A stretch of 55,480 bases of DNA. Origin: Nitrospirota bacterium (GTDB taxonomy: Bacteria; Nitrospirota; Nitrospiria; JACQBZ01). Each line of letters opens with the position of its first letter. Position 1 is the first letter of the stretch. Shown piece by piece: positions 1-6,290 of this stretch. A program made the position numbers and the translations under genes. The notes beneath the pieces were generated by a model, which saw only the letters and a program-made list of their open reading frames with translations, was not told where the DNA came from and did not search any database. Location: positions 1-55,480 of the forward strand of contig JACQFA010000021.1 in the NCBI GenBank assembly GCA_016200255.1. The letters run 5' to 3'.

Positions 1-216
1 ATTCAGACAGTCTCTTATAGTTTCTCATTGCTGCGCACCACATCGACCCAGGCGGGTATGCCACTACCCGACCTAAACGGTTGAGGAGATCGCGTGCCCC
101 GACTTTCGAAATCATCCTCGCCTTTTTCCTCGCATACCGTTCAAATTAACAGAATTATCGCCCCCGCCGGGGCAGCAGGAGCTGACCTGGGGAATGACAG
201 AGGAGGAGACAGGAAA

Positions 217-474
217 GTGAAGTTTCATTTTTCCAAACATTTGACCGAGGAAATTGAAAAGCGTAAACTCTCAAAAGGGCTGATCGAACGGGTCTTGCGG
301 GCGCCGGAGCAGAAGACGCCTGAACTGGACAACATCACCTGTTTTTAGTCGCAGCTGGAGATGGGCGGAAAACGTTACCTCTTGCGGGTGATGGTGAACG
401 AGACGGTGGAACCCCCCGTCGTGGTCACAGCGTATCGCACAACCAAAATCACAAAATACTGGAGGAAACCATGA
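217..474 (+). pseudogene. DUF4258-type toxin-like gene with in-frame amber stop
   Basis: The reading frame from GTG 217 (AGGAGG-like site just upstream) encodes a small basic protein resembling the DUF4258 family, which is often paired with a DUF2283 partner. A TAG at 346-348 interrupts it, but the same frame continues without further stops to TGA 472-474. The downstream part (GGKRYLLRVMVN, then VVVTAYRTTKITKYW) is the typical beta-strand and C-terminal 'vvTaY..sKi.kY' pattern of the family, so TAG probably replaced a CAG glutamine codon. The end overlaps the next start as ATGA. An upstream GTG at 94 is also in frame, but residues from there look non-native. Function was probably RNase-like or toxin-like; this is inferred from the family only. 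Confidence 0.65.
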
Positions 475-665
475 AGGTAAAATACGACCAGGAAGTGGAC
501 GTGCTGACGATTGAACTCAGCAGCGCTCCCGTCGAGGAGAGCGACGAGGACAAGCCCGGTATCATCCTTGATTATGACAAGGACGGGAACATCGTCGGCA
601 TCGAAATCCTCAACGCATCGAAGCGCATGGAGAACCCCCGCTCACTTGAATATGCCGTGGCTTGA
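471..665 (+). CDS. DUF2283 family protein (antitoxin-like partner)
   Basis: This 64-residue acidic protein has the DUF2283 pattern: an N-terminal strand 'KVKYDQEVDVLTIEL', an acidic middle with 'GIILDYDKDGNIVGIEIL', and a short helix at the C-terminus. Members usually sit beside DUF4258 proteins and are suspected antitoxins, although biochemical proof is thin. The start ATG overlaps the stop of the damaged DUF4258 gene (ATGA) and has a GGAGGA site 6 nt upstream, so the two were once translationally coupled. With its presumed toxin broken, this gene may be an orphan antitoxin. Confidence 0.75.
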   Translation: MKVKYDQEVDVLTIELSSAPVEESDEDKPGIILDYDKDGNIVGIEILNASKRMENPRSLEYAVA

Positions 666-763
666 GAGGCGGACGTTCGCATGAACCGCCACCCCAATGG
701 CATCGACCTATCACCCAACCCTATAAGCCGCCGCGACGAATATATCGATCCTGCATCATGATA

Positions 764-792
764 TGTTTGGGCGTATGGCATACGCCCAAACA
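764..792. repeat. REP-like perfect hairpin
   Basis: Two 14-nt arms (TGTTTGGGCGTATG and its exact complement) surround a single central G. The core GGGCGTAT...ATACGCCC is shared with the palindrome at 19634-19662, so both look like members of one REP-type family. It lies directly before repeat copy 1, after the DUF2283 gene. No U-tract follows, so it is not a standard terminator. Confidence 0.7.
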
Positions 793-973
793 AAATCAAT
801 CGGGCGCCATCACGAGGCCGACCGATGGAGAGCAAATCAGAATCCTTAACGTCACACGTTGCAACCTTAATCCGACGCAGGCGCACGGGAAACGGATCGT
901 GGTCGGGGCGCATGTACAGACAGGAAGCAAGCGAAATGCAAGATGAGCCAAGAGCAGATTTGACGCCTTTTTA
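791..973 (+). repeat. Long repeat, copy 1 of 3 (~180 bp)
   Basis: This stretch is repeated at 1808-1990 and 2698-2866. All three contain CCTTAATCCGACGCAG, a CACGGGAAACGG block, a GTACAGA.AGGAA.CAAGCGAAAT block, and end in a CTTTTT tract. Copies 1 and 3 share one open frame of ~46 codons, but the 15 differences I count there fall about evenly on codon positions (6/4/5), which argues against a conserved protein. Each copy follows a small toxin-antitoxin-like module. The segment 666-1060 around it holds no convincing gene. Confidence 0.85.
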
Positions 974-1060
974 TCACGCGGGCGAACGATGGAGAGCCGG
1001 ACTTGACTTTTTGTCGGCCGGAGTCGAGAATGAAGCAGAATTCTATTCGAGGTGGAAATC

Positions 1061-1273
1061 ATGGACATGAACGAGATGATCAAGAAATATCCCGGCGAAT
1101 GGCTGTTGATCGAGTACGAGGAGTTGGATGAAGATCTGAACGTGAAGCAGGGGAAAGTCATCGCCCACTCGACGGATAAGGCCAAAATTTACCAACGGCT
1201 GATGGAGACGAAAGGGAAGAACGTTTCGGTTGAATTTGCCGGCCGGCTGCCCGTTGTGGCCGTGACGTTTTGA
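1061..1273 (+). CDS. DUF5678-like small protein
   Basis: This acidic 70-residue protein contains the pattern 'YPGEWLLIEYEELDE....GKVIAHS.DK..IY..L', which matches the DUF5678 family of short proteins often found in front of toxin-antitoxin or retropepsin-like genes. I chose ATG 1061, preceded by a GAGGTGG site, over the in-frame GTG 1052, which would place its start inside that site. A DUF433/DUF5615 pair follows after 21 nt, so the three probably form one transcript. The function is unknown. Confidence 0.65.
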   Translation: MDMNEMIKKYPGEWLLIEYEELDEDLNVKQGKVIAHSTDKAKIYQRLMETKGKNVSVEFAGRLPVVAVTF

Positions 1274-1294
1274 TTCTGCAAAAGGAGGACGAGC

Positions 1295-1522
1295 ATGACT
1301 AAACCGTTAATTTCAGTCAGCCCGCAAATCTGCGGGGGAGCACCGTGCATTGCCGGAACACGGATTATGGTTTCCACCATTTTAAGCCAGATCGCGGGTG
1401 GATATACCATCGAAAAGATTCTTCAAGGCTATTCTCAGCTCACGCGGGAACAGGTCGTGGCCGCGATCGAGTATGCAACGGCTCTCGTGCGCGATGAGGA
1501 GATTGAAGTTCTGAATGGCTGA
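1295..1522 (+). CDS. DUF433 domain antitoxin-like protein
   Basis: The 75-residue product begins 'PLISVSPQICGGAPCIAGTRI' and continues with a winged-helix-like segment '.TILSQIAGGYTIEKILQGYSQLTREQVVAAIEYA', the standard DUF433 architecture. DUF433 proteins are predicted antitoxins and DNA-binding autoregulators of DUF5615 (PIN-like, Mut7-C type) toxins. A strong AAAGGAGG site precedes the ATG. The end overlaps the toxin-like gene by 8 nt, as expected for a coupled pair. Confidence 0.85.
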   Translation: MTKPLISVSPQICGGAPCIAGTRIMVSTILSQIAGGYTIEKILQGYSQLTREQVVAAIEYATALVRDEEIEVLNG

Positions 1523-1865
1523 CGGTCTCCGCTTCCTGCTCGACGAGAACCAGCGTCTGGAGACGGCCGCCTTCCTGCGGAACCTGGGTTACGACGTGGA
1601 AACGGCCCAAGAGGCGGCTCTAAGCGCGGCTCCGGATTCCCGGATCGCAGCACACGCCAAAAAGACAGGCCGTGTCATAATAACCTTCAATTACGATTTC
1701 GCGGATATGACGCAAGTGTTCCCGCACGACGTGCCCGGTATCATTCGTCTCCGAGTGGAACCTCAAATTTTGACCCATGGGTTCGCCCTGATTGCACGTT
1801 GCCCCCGCAAAATCAACCAGGCGCCGTCACGCGGGCGGGCAATGGATAGCGATCAGAATCTTTAA
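1515..1865 (+). CDS. DUF5615 PIN-like toxin, C-terminus replaced by repeat
   Basis: Residues 1-97 follow the DUF5615 (Mut7-C/PIN-like nuclease) pattern: 'LRFLLDENQRLETAAFLRNLGYDVETAQEA' with the acidic LLDEN metal-site motif, then 'DSRIAAHAKKTGRVIITFNYDFADM' with the second acidic cluster, then 'PGIIRLRVEP'. It is the presumed toxin of the upstream DUF433 gene. From codon 98 the frame runs inside repeat copy 2 (which starts at 1808), so the last ~19 residues (ending 'RGRAMDSDQNL') are repeat-encoded and unlike the usual C-terminal strand and helix. The toxin may be truncated, or the repeat may have inserted into its 3' end. Confidence 0.75.
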   Translation: MADGLRFLLDENQRLETAAFLRNLGYDVETAQEAALSAAPDSRIAAHAKKTGRVIITFNYDFADMTQVFPHDVPGIIRLRVEPQILTHGFALIARCPRKINQAPSRGRAMDSDQNL

Positions 1866-1990
1866 AGTCACAAGTTGCAACCTTAATCCGACGCAGGCGC
1901 ACGGGAAACGGATCGTGATCGCGGCGCATGTACAGATAGGAAGCAAGCGAAATACAAGATGAGCCAAGAGCAGATTTGACGCCTTTTTTA
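1808..1990 (+). repeat. Long repeat, copy 2 of 3 (~180 bp)
   Basis: Nearly identical to copy 1 over its right half (from TTGCAACCTTAATCC to the CTTTTT tract). The left part has diverged and carries a 1-nt deletion relative to copy 1, which closes the frame that is open in copies 1 and 3. It overlaps the 3' end of the DUF5615 gene and ends 12 nt before the DUF4258 start. Confidence 0.85.
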
Positions 1991-2002
1991 TGAAACGGTC
2001 AA

Positions 2003-2347
2003 ATGAAATTTGAAATCAAGAGACGAATATCGCATCCGCGTGGAGAAGTTATCGAAGTCCATACCGGCGGCAAAACGGTTTCGCTTCTATTGACCTTTCA
2101 TGCAAAAGAGCGTATACAAAAATGGCGCTTGACGGAATCCAATGTGCTCAAGGCCCTGTTGGGCTCGGAGGAGGTTCTAAAGGGGCATCGAGACCGTTTT
2201 ATAGCCCATCGGCGACAGGGCCGACATGTGGTTCGGGCCGTCTATGAATACGAGAACCGGATGGTCGTCGTGATCACCGTATATTTCCCTTTATCGAAAC
2301 GTTATTTTGAAGGAGGTGGACAGTTTGAAGATCAAATACTCGCCTGA
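2003..2347 (+). CDS. DUF4258 domain protein (toxin-like)
   Basis: This 114-residue basic protein resembles DUF4258: 'LTFHAKERIQKWRLTESNVLKALLGSEEVLKGHRDRFIAHRR' matches the family's 'H...R...R.is...V..al' helix. The following strands ('HVVRAVYEYENRMVVVITVYFP') match its core sheet. It is the intact counterpart of the broken copy at 217-474. No clear Shine-Dalgarno is visible before ATG 2003; the upstream sequence is the end of repeat copy 2. The end overlaps the DUF2283 gene by 23 nt. A role as ribonuclease-like toxin is inferred from the pairing only. Confidence 0.7.
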   Translation: MKFEIKRRISHPRGEVIEVHTGGKTVSLLLTFHAKERIQKWRLTESNVLKALLGSEEVLKGHRDRFIAHRRQGRHVVRAVYEYENRMVVVITVYFPLSKRYFEGGGQFEDQILA

Positions 2348-2543
2348 TGCGGATGTGCTGACGATTGAACTTCGGGAAGGACGACCGGTCGATTCCCGGG
2401 ACCTTGCGGAGGGAATCATCGTCCACCTATCGGCCAAGGGCGTTCCATTGGAGATCGAGATACTGGATGCTAAAAAAATTCTTCAGAAGAAAGACCTGGA
2501 GGTTTCGGTGGAAGGACTGTTCGCAGGTTCCTCCACAAAGTAA
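2325..2543 (+). CDS. DUF2283 family protein (antitoxin-like)
   Basis: The product 'KIKYSPDADVLTIELREG....DLAEGIIVHLSAKGVPLEIEILDAKK' is a clear DUF2283 protein of 72 residues and a paralogue of the one at 471-665. I chose TTG 2325 because a full AAGGAGGT ribosome site lies at 2309-2317 and similarity begins exactly there; an earlier in-frame start at 2307 would lie upstream of that site. It overlaps the DUF4258 gene, which suggests translational coupling of an antitoxin-like and a toxin-like protein. Confidence 0.75.
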   Translation: MKIKYSPDADVLTIELREGRPVDSRDLAEGIIVHLSAKGVPLEIEILDAKKILQKKDLEVSVEGLFAGSSTK

Positions 2544-2623
2544 ACAAACCGGTCCGACTTACTCCCCCTCTTGACCCATGCCCCCTCGCGCTTTCAGACA
2601 ACGCCACAGTGCCCATAGTAGTC

Positions 2624-2652
2624 TTGTGCTTTTCAGGCATTTTGAGTATAAT
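2624..2652 (+). promoter_or_regulatory. Sigma70-type promoter upstream of repeat copy 3
   Basis: TTGTGC at 2624-2629 and a perfect TATAAT at 2647-2652 are separated by 17 nt. Transcription would read through repeat copy 3 into the 2884 gene, leaving a leader of about 225 nt that contains the repeat. Confidence 0.5.
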
Positions 2653-2697
2653 CCACCCATCCCTGCCTGCCGAATTTTTACTTGTCTTTGCGCCACT

Positions 2698-2866
2698 GCG
2701 CCGTCACGAGGCCGACCGATGGAGAACGAATCAGAATTCTTAAAGTCACAAGTTGTGACCTTAATCCGACGCAGGGGCACGGGAAACGGGTAGTGGTCGT
2801 GGCGTATGTACAGACAGGAAACAAGCGAAATACAAGATGAGTCAAGAACAGATTCGACTCCTTTTT
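2698..2866 (+). repeat. Long repeat, copy 3 of 3 (~170 bp)
   Basis: About 89% identical to copy 1 by hand alignment over the central 138 nt. It contains a short palindrome, GTCACAA-G-TTGTGAC, that is only partly kept in the other copies, and the same CTTTTT end. It sits 17 nt before the start of the 2884 gene and behind a good promoter, so it may act as an untranslated leader. Confidence 0.85.
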
Positions 2867-2883
2867 AAATAGGAAAGTTCTTA

Positions 2884-3768
2884 ATGTTAAAGTTAGTAGG
2901 TCTATTTATTATTTTAATTGCGCTATCAGCTACCGCGTGGTGGGTTTCCCGCAAAAAGGGTGCAGACACACCCATGATCATCGTCTGCGGTCTGGCAATA
3001 CTTGCGGGTTTTTTACTTATCATTAATGAGAGGGCAGTCGAGATTACCATCGGAAAAGTGGGAACAATAAAAGCTGCGGCGCAACAAGCGCTAGTAGATG
3101 CTCAACAAATTGCTGAAATCAGAAAGAGAATTGAAGCGCAGGGAGCTACAGTGGATTTGGTTGCGAAAGAAGCGGCTGACGCCAAACGTCTGACAAAGGG
3201 GCTTTCAAGAGAAAATGAGTTCGCAGAGAAAAAATTGAAAGAACTATCTTCTGCCGTCAAGAACAGTTCCTCAGCTGTAGAGGAACTACAGGCTTACACT
3301 AAATTCAATAGCGCAGTGCTTGCAGCACAGTCTGATAACCGACCTGCTTTTGACCAGCTTGTCAAATGGGCAATGGATAAATCTAGCCAGTTCTCTGCAA
3401 CTGCGGAGCAAGCTTGGGTAGCTGTTATGGACAGTCATGAGTCACTCTTCATGTCAAGTGGTTTTAAGGCACCTTGGAAGGAAGGCGTTGACCCCAGTAA
3501 GCTTTCTCTATCCGATCTAAAAACAAACTTCTTCTCTGCGCCACAATACGCACGTATGGCCATTCTCGAATATATTTGGCGCCGTCAAGATTTCCCGAAG
3601 AAAGAAAGGATGGCTTTTTTAGTCGAAGTGATGCGCAACGATACAAGTCTCCAAATCGTAGAATATGCTGCAAGATATTTTAAAGAGGAATCTAAAGATA
3701 ATTTTAAGAATCTTTACATCGATGGCCACTTTAAATGGTGGGAGGATAACAAGAAAGGAATTGAATAA
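2884..3768 (+). CDS. Membrane-anchored coiled-coil protein, unknown
   Basis: I do not recognise this 294-residue protein. It has two hydrophobic helices at about residues 3-20 and 30-47, forming a hairpin with a short 'RKKGAD' loop. A long, charged, Ala/Glu/Lys-rich probable coiled coil follows from about 55 to 140. The C-terminal half (about 145-290) is soluble and helical, with Trp-rich segments and a 'MAILEYIWRRQDFPKKERMAFLVEVM...' stretch like a HEAT or armadillo-type repeat. AGGAAAG precedes ATG 2884. Base composition is clearly richer in A+T than the housekeeping genes, which suggests acquisition. A phage-defence or scaffold role is possible but not shown. Confidence 0.6.
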   Translation: MLKLVGLFIILIALSATAWWVSRKKGADTPMIIVCGLAILAGFLLIINERAVEITIGKVGTIKAAAQQALVDAQQIAEIRKRIEAQGATVDLVAKEAADAKRLTKGLSRENEFAEKKLKELSSAVKNSSSAVEELQAYTKFNSAVLAAQSDNRPAFDQLVKWAMDKSSQFSATAEQAWVAVMDSHESLFMSSGFKAPWKEGVDPSKLSLSDLKTNFFSAPQYARMAILEYIWRRQDFPKKERMAFLVEVMRNDTSLQIVEYAARYFKEESKDNFKNLYIDGHFKWWEDNKKGIE

Positions 3769-4019
3769 CAAAAAAAGATGTGGGTCAAGTCTTGCGATCC
3801 CGCGTCGAAAGACAAACCGATCGCTGATGTCAGAAATCGCCTCATGCGTGTGCGAACGGACGAATAGAAGTGAAAATAGTTGATCGTAAGAACTGAGCAT
3901 GACCGTGTGGAAGAAACAAGGGCGGGAATTTCGGGTTTAAAGGAAAACTTCGTCAGGCGGGCGGCGGATGTTGGAATGCAAGGGCTGACCCTGGCCTTTC
4001 GTTAATATGAGATAGAAAT

Positions 4020-4733
4020 ATGCATCGAGAAGTCGAGGAAATAAGAAGAAAGACATTGAATTCCCCGTGGCCGAAGTATCTTCGGGCTATTACGCTTTCT
4101 GGATTGCGCGGATGGATACGAATACTTAGCGCTGTCGTCTTAGGATTTTTTCTTCTTGAAGCATGCTCAATGACAAAAAGTGACCAGACAGAGAAGGAAC
4201 TCGTTAATGTTAAACAAAAACTCACTGGAGTTGATCAAGAGATTTCTGGAGTGAAACAAGAAAATTCGGGAATGCAGGAACAGCTTAATGATATTGCAGG
4301 AAGAGTATTTGATCTGGAATTATCAAAAGACACCTACAAGACGATCACGATAGATCTATCATCAAAGGGTTATCTGCGGCTTGATACAACATCGGGATTC
4401 TTTATGATTTCCGTACGAGATGCCAAGCCATATTTAAATGGGTTTAAAGTTCGACTCTCGATTGGCAATCCGACAACGGTAACATATCTTGGGTTCGTTT
4501 TGAATACAAAATGGGGAAGATCTTTCGACTTCAAGGAAATGAAAACGGATCGATCAGCTTATAGCAACTGGCAAAAGTCATTACAGCATAAAGAAATTAA
4601 GTTTACTGACCAACTAAAACCTGCGACTTGGAATAATGTCGATCTGATTATTATTCCCGCTAAACAAGATGAACTCGGCCACTTTGAATTATCAATGGAG
4701 ACGGATCAAATTAGCCTTTTTAAGGAAAAATAA
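4020..4733 (+). CDS. DUF3251 (YajI-like) lipoprotein with coiled coil
   Basis: The C-terminal ~150 residues match DUF3251 of YajI-type lipoproteins: 'LRLDTTSGFFMISVRDAKPYLNGFKVRLSIGNPTTVTYLGF...KWG', then 'Y.NWQKSL..KEI.FT..LKP.TWNNVDLIIIPAK...LGHFELSM'. An N-terminal hydrophobic run ends in 'FFLLEAC' (Cys49), a plausible lipobox. Residues ~55-95 form a heptad-like coiled coil. Counting from ATG 4020 leaves an unusually long pre-signal segment; TTG 4104 would give a normal lipoprotein signal and may be the real start. The protein probably sits in the outer or inner membrane facing the periplasm. Its role is unknown, and its composition is AT-rich like its upstream neighbour. Confidence 0.7.
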   Translation: MHREVEEIRRKTLNSPWPKYLRAITLSGLRGWIRILSAVVLGFFLLEACSMTKSDQTEKELVNVKQKLTGVDQEISGVKQENSGMQEQLNDIAGRVFDLELSKDTYKTITIDLSSKGYLRLDTTSGFFMISVRDAKPYLNGFKVRLSIGNPTTVTYLGFVLNTKWGRSFDFKEMKTDRSAYSNWQKSLQHKEIKFTDQLKPATWNNVDLIIIPAKQDELGHFELSMETDQISLFKEK

Positions 4734-4807
4734 AAAAAGACCAGCGTTCAGGTCATGAAATAAAACATATATAAGCCGTAGAAACCGCAAAATCAGGGCA
4801 GTGCTTG

Positions 4808-5218
4808 ATGCGATTAATTAGACGATCACCTTTATTAATTTTTCTTTTCTGCCTCGGCTGTTCGGCCTTGCTGCTCCACTACTACGACCCGACGACTTAC
4901 AAAAACCTCACCGACCTGAAACCCGAGGTCGCTGCTTTTTATGAATCGTTCATTGAAGAGGAGATCGATAAGAAGGCCATCGCGGCGGTTCGGCTGAAAT
5001 TGGCTCAGGTGTTCGAGTATGAGAAAGGGAAGGGAGAAAACAATCGCGAAACGACGCGGCAGATCGAGCTGATCAAGAAAATGTTTGAGGCGCATGTTCA
5101 GGAACGACTGAAGAGTGGAAGATGGTCGGAGGCGAATTTTCAAAATAAAAAAGAAAACATCGAGGATGCGTTCGATATCGCCATCAGCACCGAACGTTTA
5201 AAAAACAAAAACGAGTGA
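4808..5218 (+). CDS. Small lipoprotein, unknown
   Basis: This 136-residue protein starts with a lipoprotein signal, 'RRSPLLIFLFCLGC', with Cys18 as the likely lipidated residue. The mature part is helical and charged ('EEEIDKKAIAAVRLKLAQVFEYEKGK', 'RQIELIKKMFEAHVQERLKSGRWSE'). I recognise no domain. ATG 4808 is preferred over an adjacent in-frame TTG. A small soluble gene follows 10 nt downstream, so the two probably form a unit. Confidence 0.6.
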   Translation: MRLIRRSPLLIFLFCLGCSALLLHYYDPTTYKNLTDLKPEVAAFYESFIEEEIDKKAIAAVRLKLAQVFEYEKGKGENNRETTRQIELIKKMFEAHVQERLKSGRWSEANFQNKKENIEDAFDIAISTERLKNKNE

Positions 5219-5228
5219 GTGTAACGCC

Positions 5229-5561
5229 ATGCCGGAAAAATGGGAAAGCTTTGTTGATCATCTTAAAGATACAAATGGCGTCCTGGCCAAGGGGGAACTG
5301 AAGACTTTAGTTTCACTGGCCAAGATCGACTCGGATGAATTTGTAAAAAAGCAAGGCGTGAAACTTGAACGCTATCTCAATCAACTGGCGCTCGGGGAAA
5401 TTACCCCGGAAGAGTTCAAAGGGTATGTGGCAGATCTCCAGACGCTCACCGGAATCCAATCGTTGAAAATGCAGGTCGCCGCCAAGGCCAGCGCGCAGCG
5501 CTTGTGCAAGGGAATCGAGGACATAATCCTAAACGGCCTGATGCGGTTGTTACCAAGTTAA
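5229..5561 (+). CDS. Small soluble helical protein, unknown
   Basis: The 110-residue product has no signal peptide or membrane segment and appears all-helical ('KWESFVDHLKDTNGVLAKGELKTLVSLAKIDSDEFVKKQGVKLERYLNQLALGEITPEEFKGYVADLQTL'). It follows the lipoprotein gene by 10 nt, so the pair could be a surface-anchored/cytosolic or periplasmic pair. No family was recognised. It ends the accessory island. Confidence 0.6.
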   Translation: MPEKWESFVDHLKDTNGVLAKGELKTLVSLAKIDSDEFVKKQGVKLERYLNQLALGEITPEEFKGYVADLQTLTGIQSLKMQVAAKASAQRLCKGIEDIILNGLMRLLPS

Positions 5562-5682
5562 TAAGGAGTAAACTCCGTCTATCAGACCCGCCATTCTCAC
5601 CGATCGGTGGTAACGTCCTTGAAATTTTCGGGTAAAACTGCTACCTTCGATGCCTCATGTTTACCCTCATAAGGAGATCGCA

Positions 5683-6288
5683 ATGAAAAAGGTCTTTACG
5701 GTTTTTTCCCTGTCGCTGGTTTATTTATCGGCCGTCGTCCTGTCCGGCTGCGGCCAGAGCAGCGCGCCGCCGCCCGCAGCGCCGGTGAACCCGACGCCGC
5801 AGTCGTTGCAACAACCATACGCGCCGCCGCAGCAGCCGCAGCAACTCTCGCTCTACATGGTGCCGCTGGATCAGGCCGGCTTCTCGATGGAGAAGATTCA
5901 GGCCGATAAGAAGAAGGTCGAGCTTGAGCCGAACAACGTCCCGGCGCTGATCGGTCTTGGCGATGCCAACTTCATGATCCAGCGGTTCGAAAAGTCTCAG
6001 GAATATTACGAGCGGGCCGTGAAGGCGGATCCGAAAAACATCAATGCCCGTTTGAGTCTCTCGAACACCTACATCTTCATGCAGAAACCGGATGAGGCGA
6101 TCAAACAGCTCGATCAAATTCTGGCGGTCCAAAAAGATCATCCCGAATCCCTTTTCAACAAAGGGCTGATCCTTCTCCAATCCAAGCGCGACACGGCCGG
6201 CGCGAAACAGAGCTGGACGCAGCTCATCGGCGCCCATCCCGATCACCCGCTCGCGCAGGAAGTGAAGGCCGAACTGGGGCGGCTGTAG
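5683..6288 (+). CDS. TPR-containing lipoprotein
   Basis: The 201-residue protein begins with a lipoprotein signal ending in 'VVLSGC' (Cys23). A Pro/Gln-rich linker follows (residues ~27-65), then about three tetratricopeptide repeats ('NVPALIGLGDANFMIQRFEKSQEYYERAVKADPKNINARLSLSNTYIFMQKPDEAIKQLDQIL'). ATG 5683 is chosen because AAGGAGAT precedes it; an upstream in-frame ATG at 5650 has no ribosome site and would bury the signal. Such proteins usually act as periplasmic scaffolds. uup starts 2 nt after its stop, so they are probably cotranscribed. Confidence 0.8.
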   Translation: MKKVFTVFSLSLVYLSAVVLSGCGQSSAPPPAAPVNPTPQSLQQPYAPPQQPQQLSLYMVPLDQAGFSMEKIQADKKKVELEPNNVPALIGLGDANFMIQRFEKSQEYYERAVKADPKNINARLSLSNTYIFMQKPDEAIKQLDQILAVQKDHPESLFNKGLILLQSKRDTAGAKQSWTQLIGAHPDHPLAQEVKAELGRL

Positions 6289-6290
6289 CC

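Noticed and set aside
94..216. Longer N-terminus of the DUF4258 pseudogene from GTG 94
   Set aside because: It has a ribosome-site-like GAGGAG, but the residues are Ser/Gly-rich without family similarity; homology begins at GTG 217, which has its own AGGAGG.
662..1070. Overlapping small ORFs across repeat copy 1 on both strands
   Set aside because: They are open only because the repeat has few stops. The frames are not kept in copy 2, and base changes between copies show no third-position bias.
791..2866. Repeats as integron attC sites
   Set aside because: I looked for the paired GTTRRRY and RYYYAAC core boxes and a long imperfect stem and did not find them; no integrase is present in the window.
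3665..4019. Possible short genes between the coiled-coil gene and the DUF3251 gene
   Set aside because: The ORFs overlap the end of the upstream gene or lack ribosome sites and any recognisable pattern.
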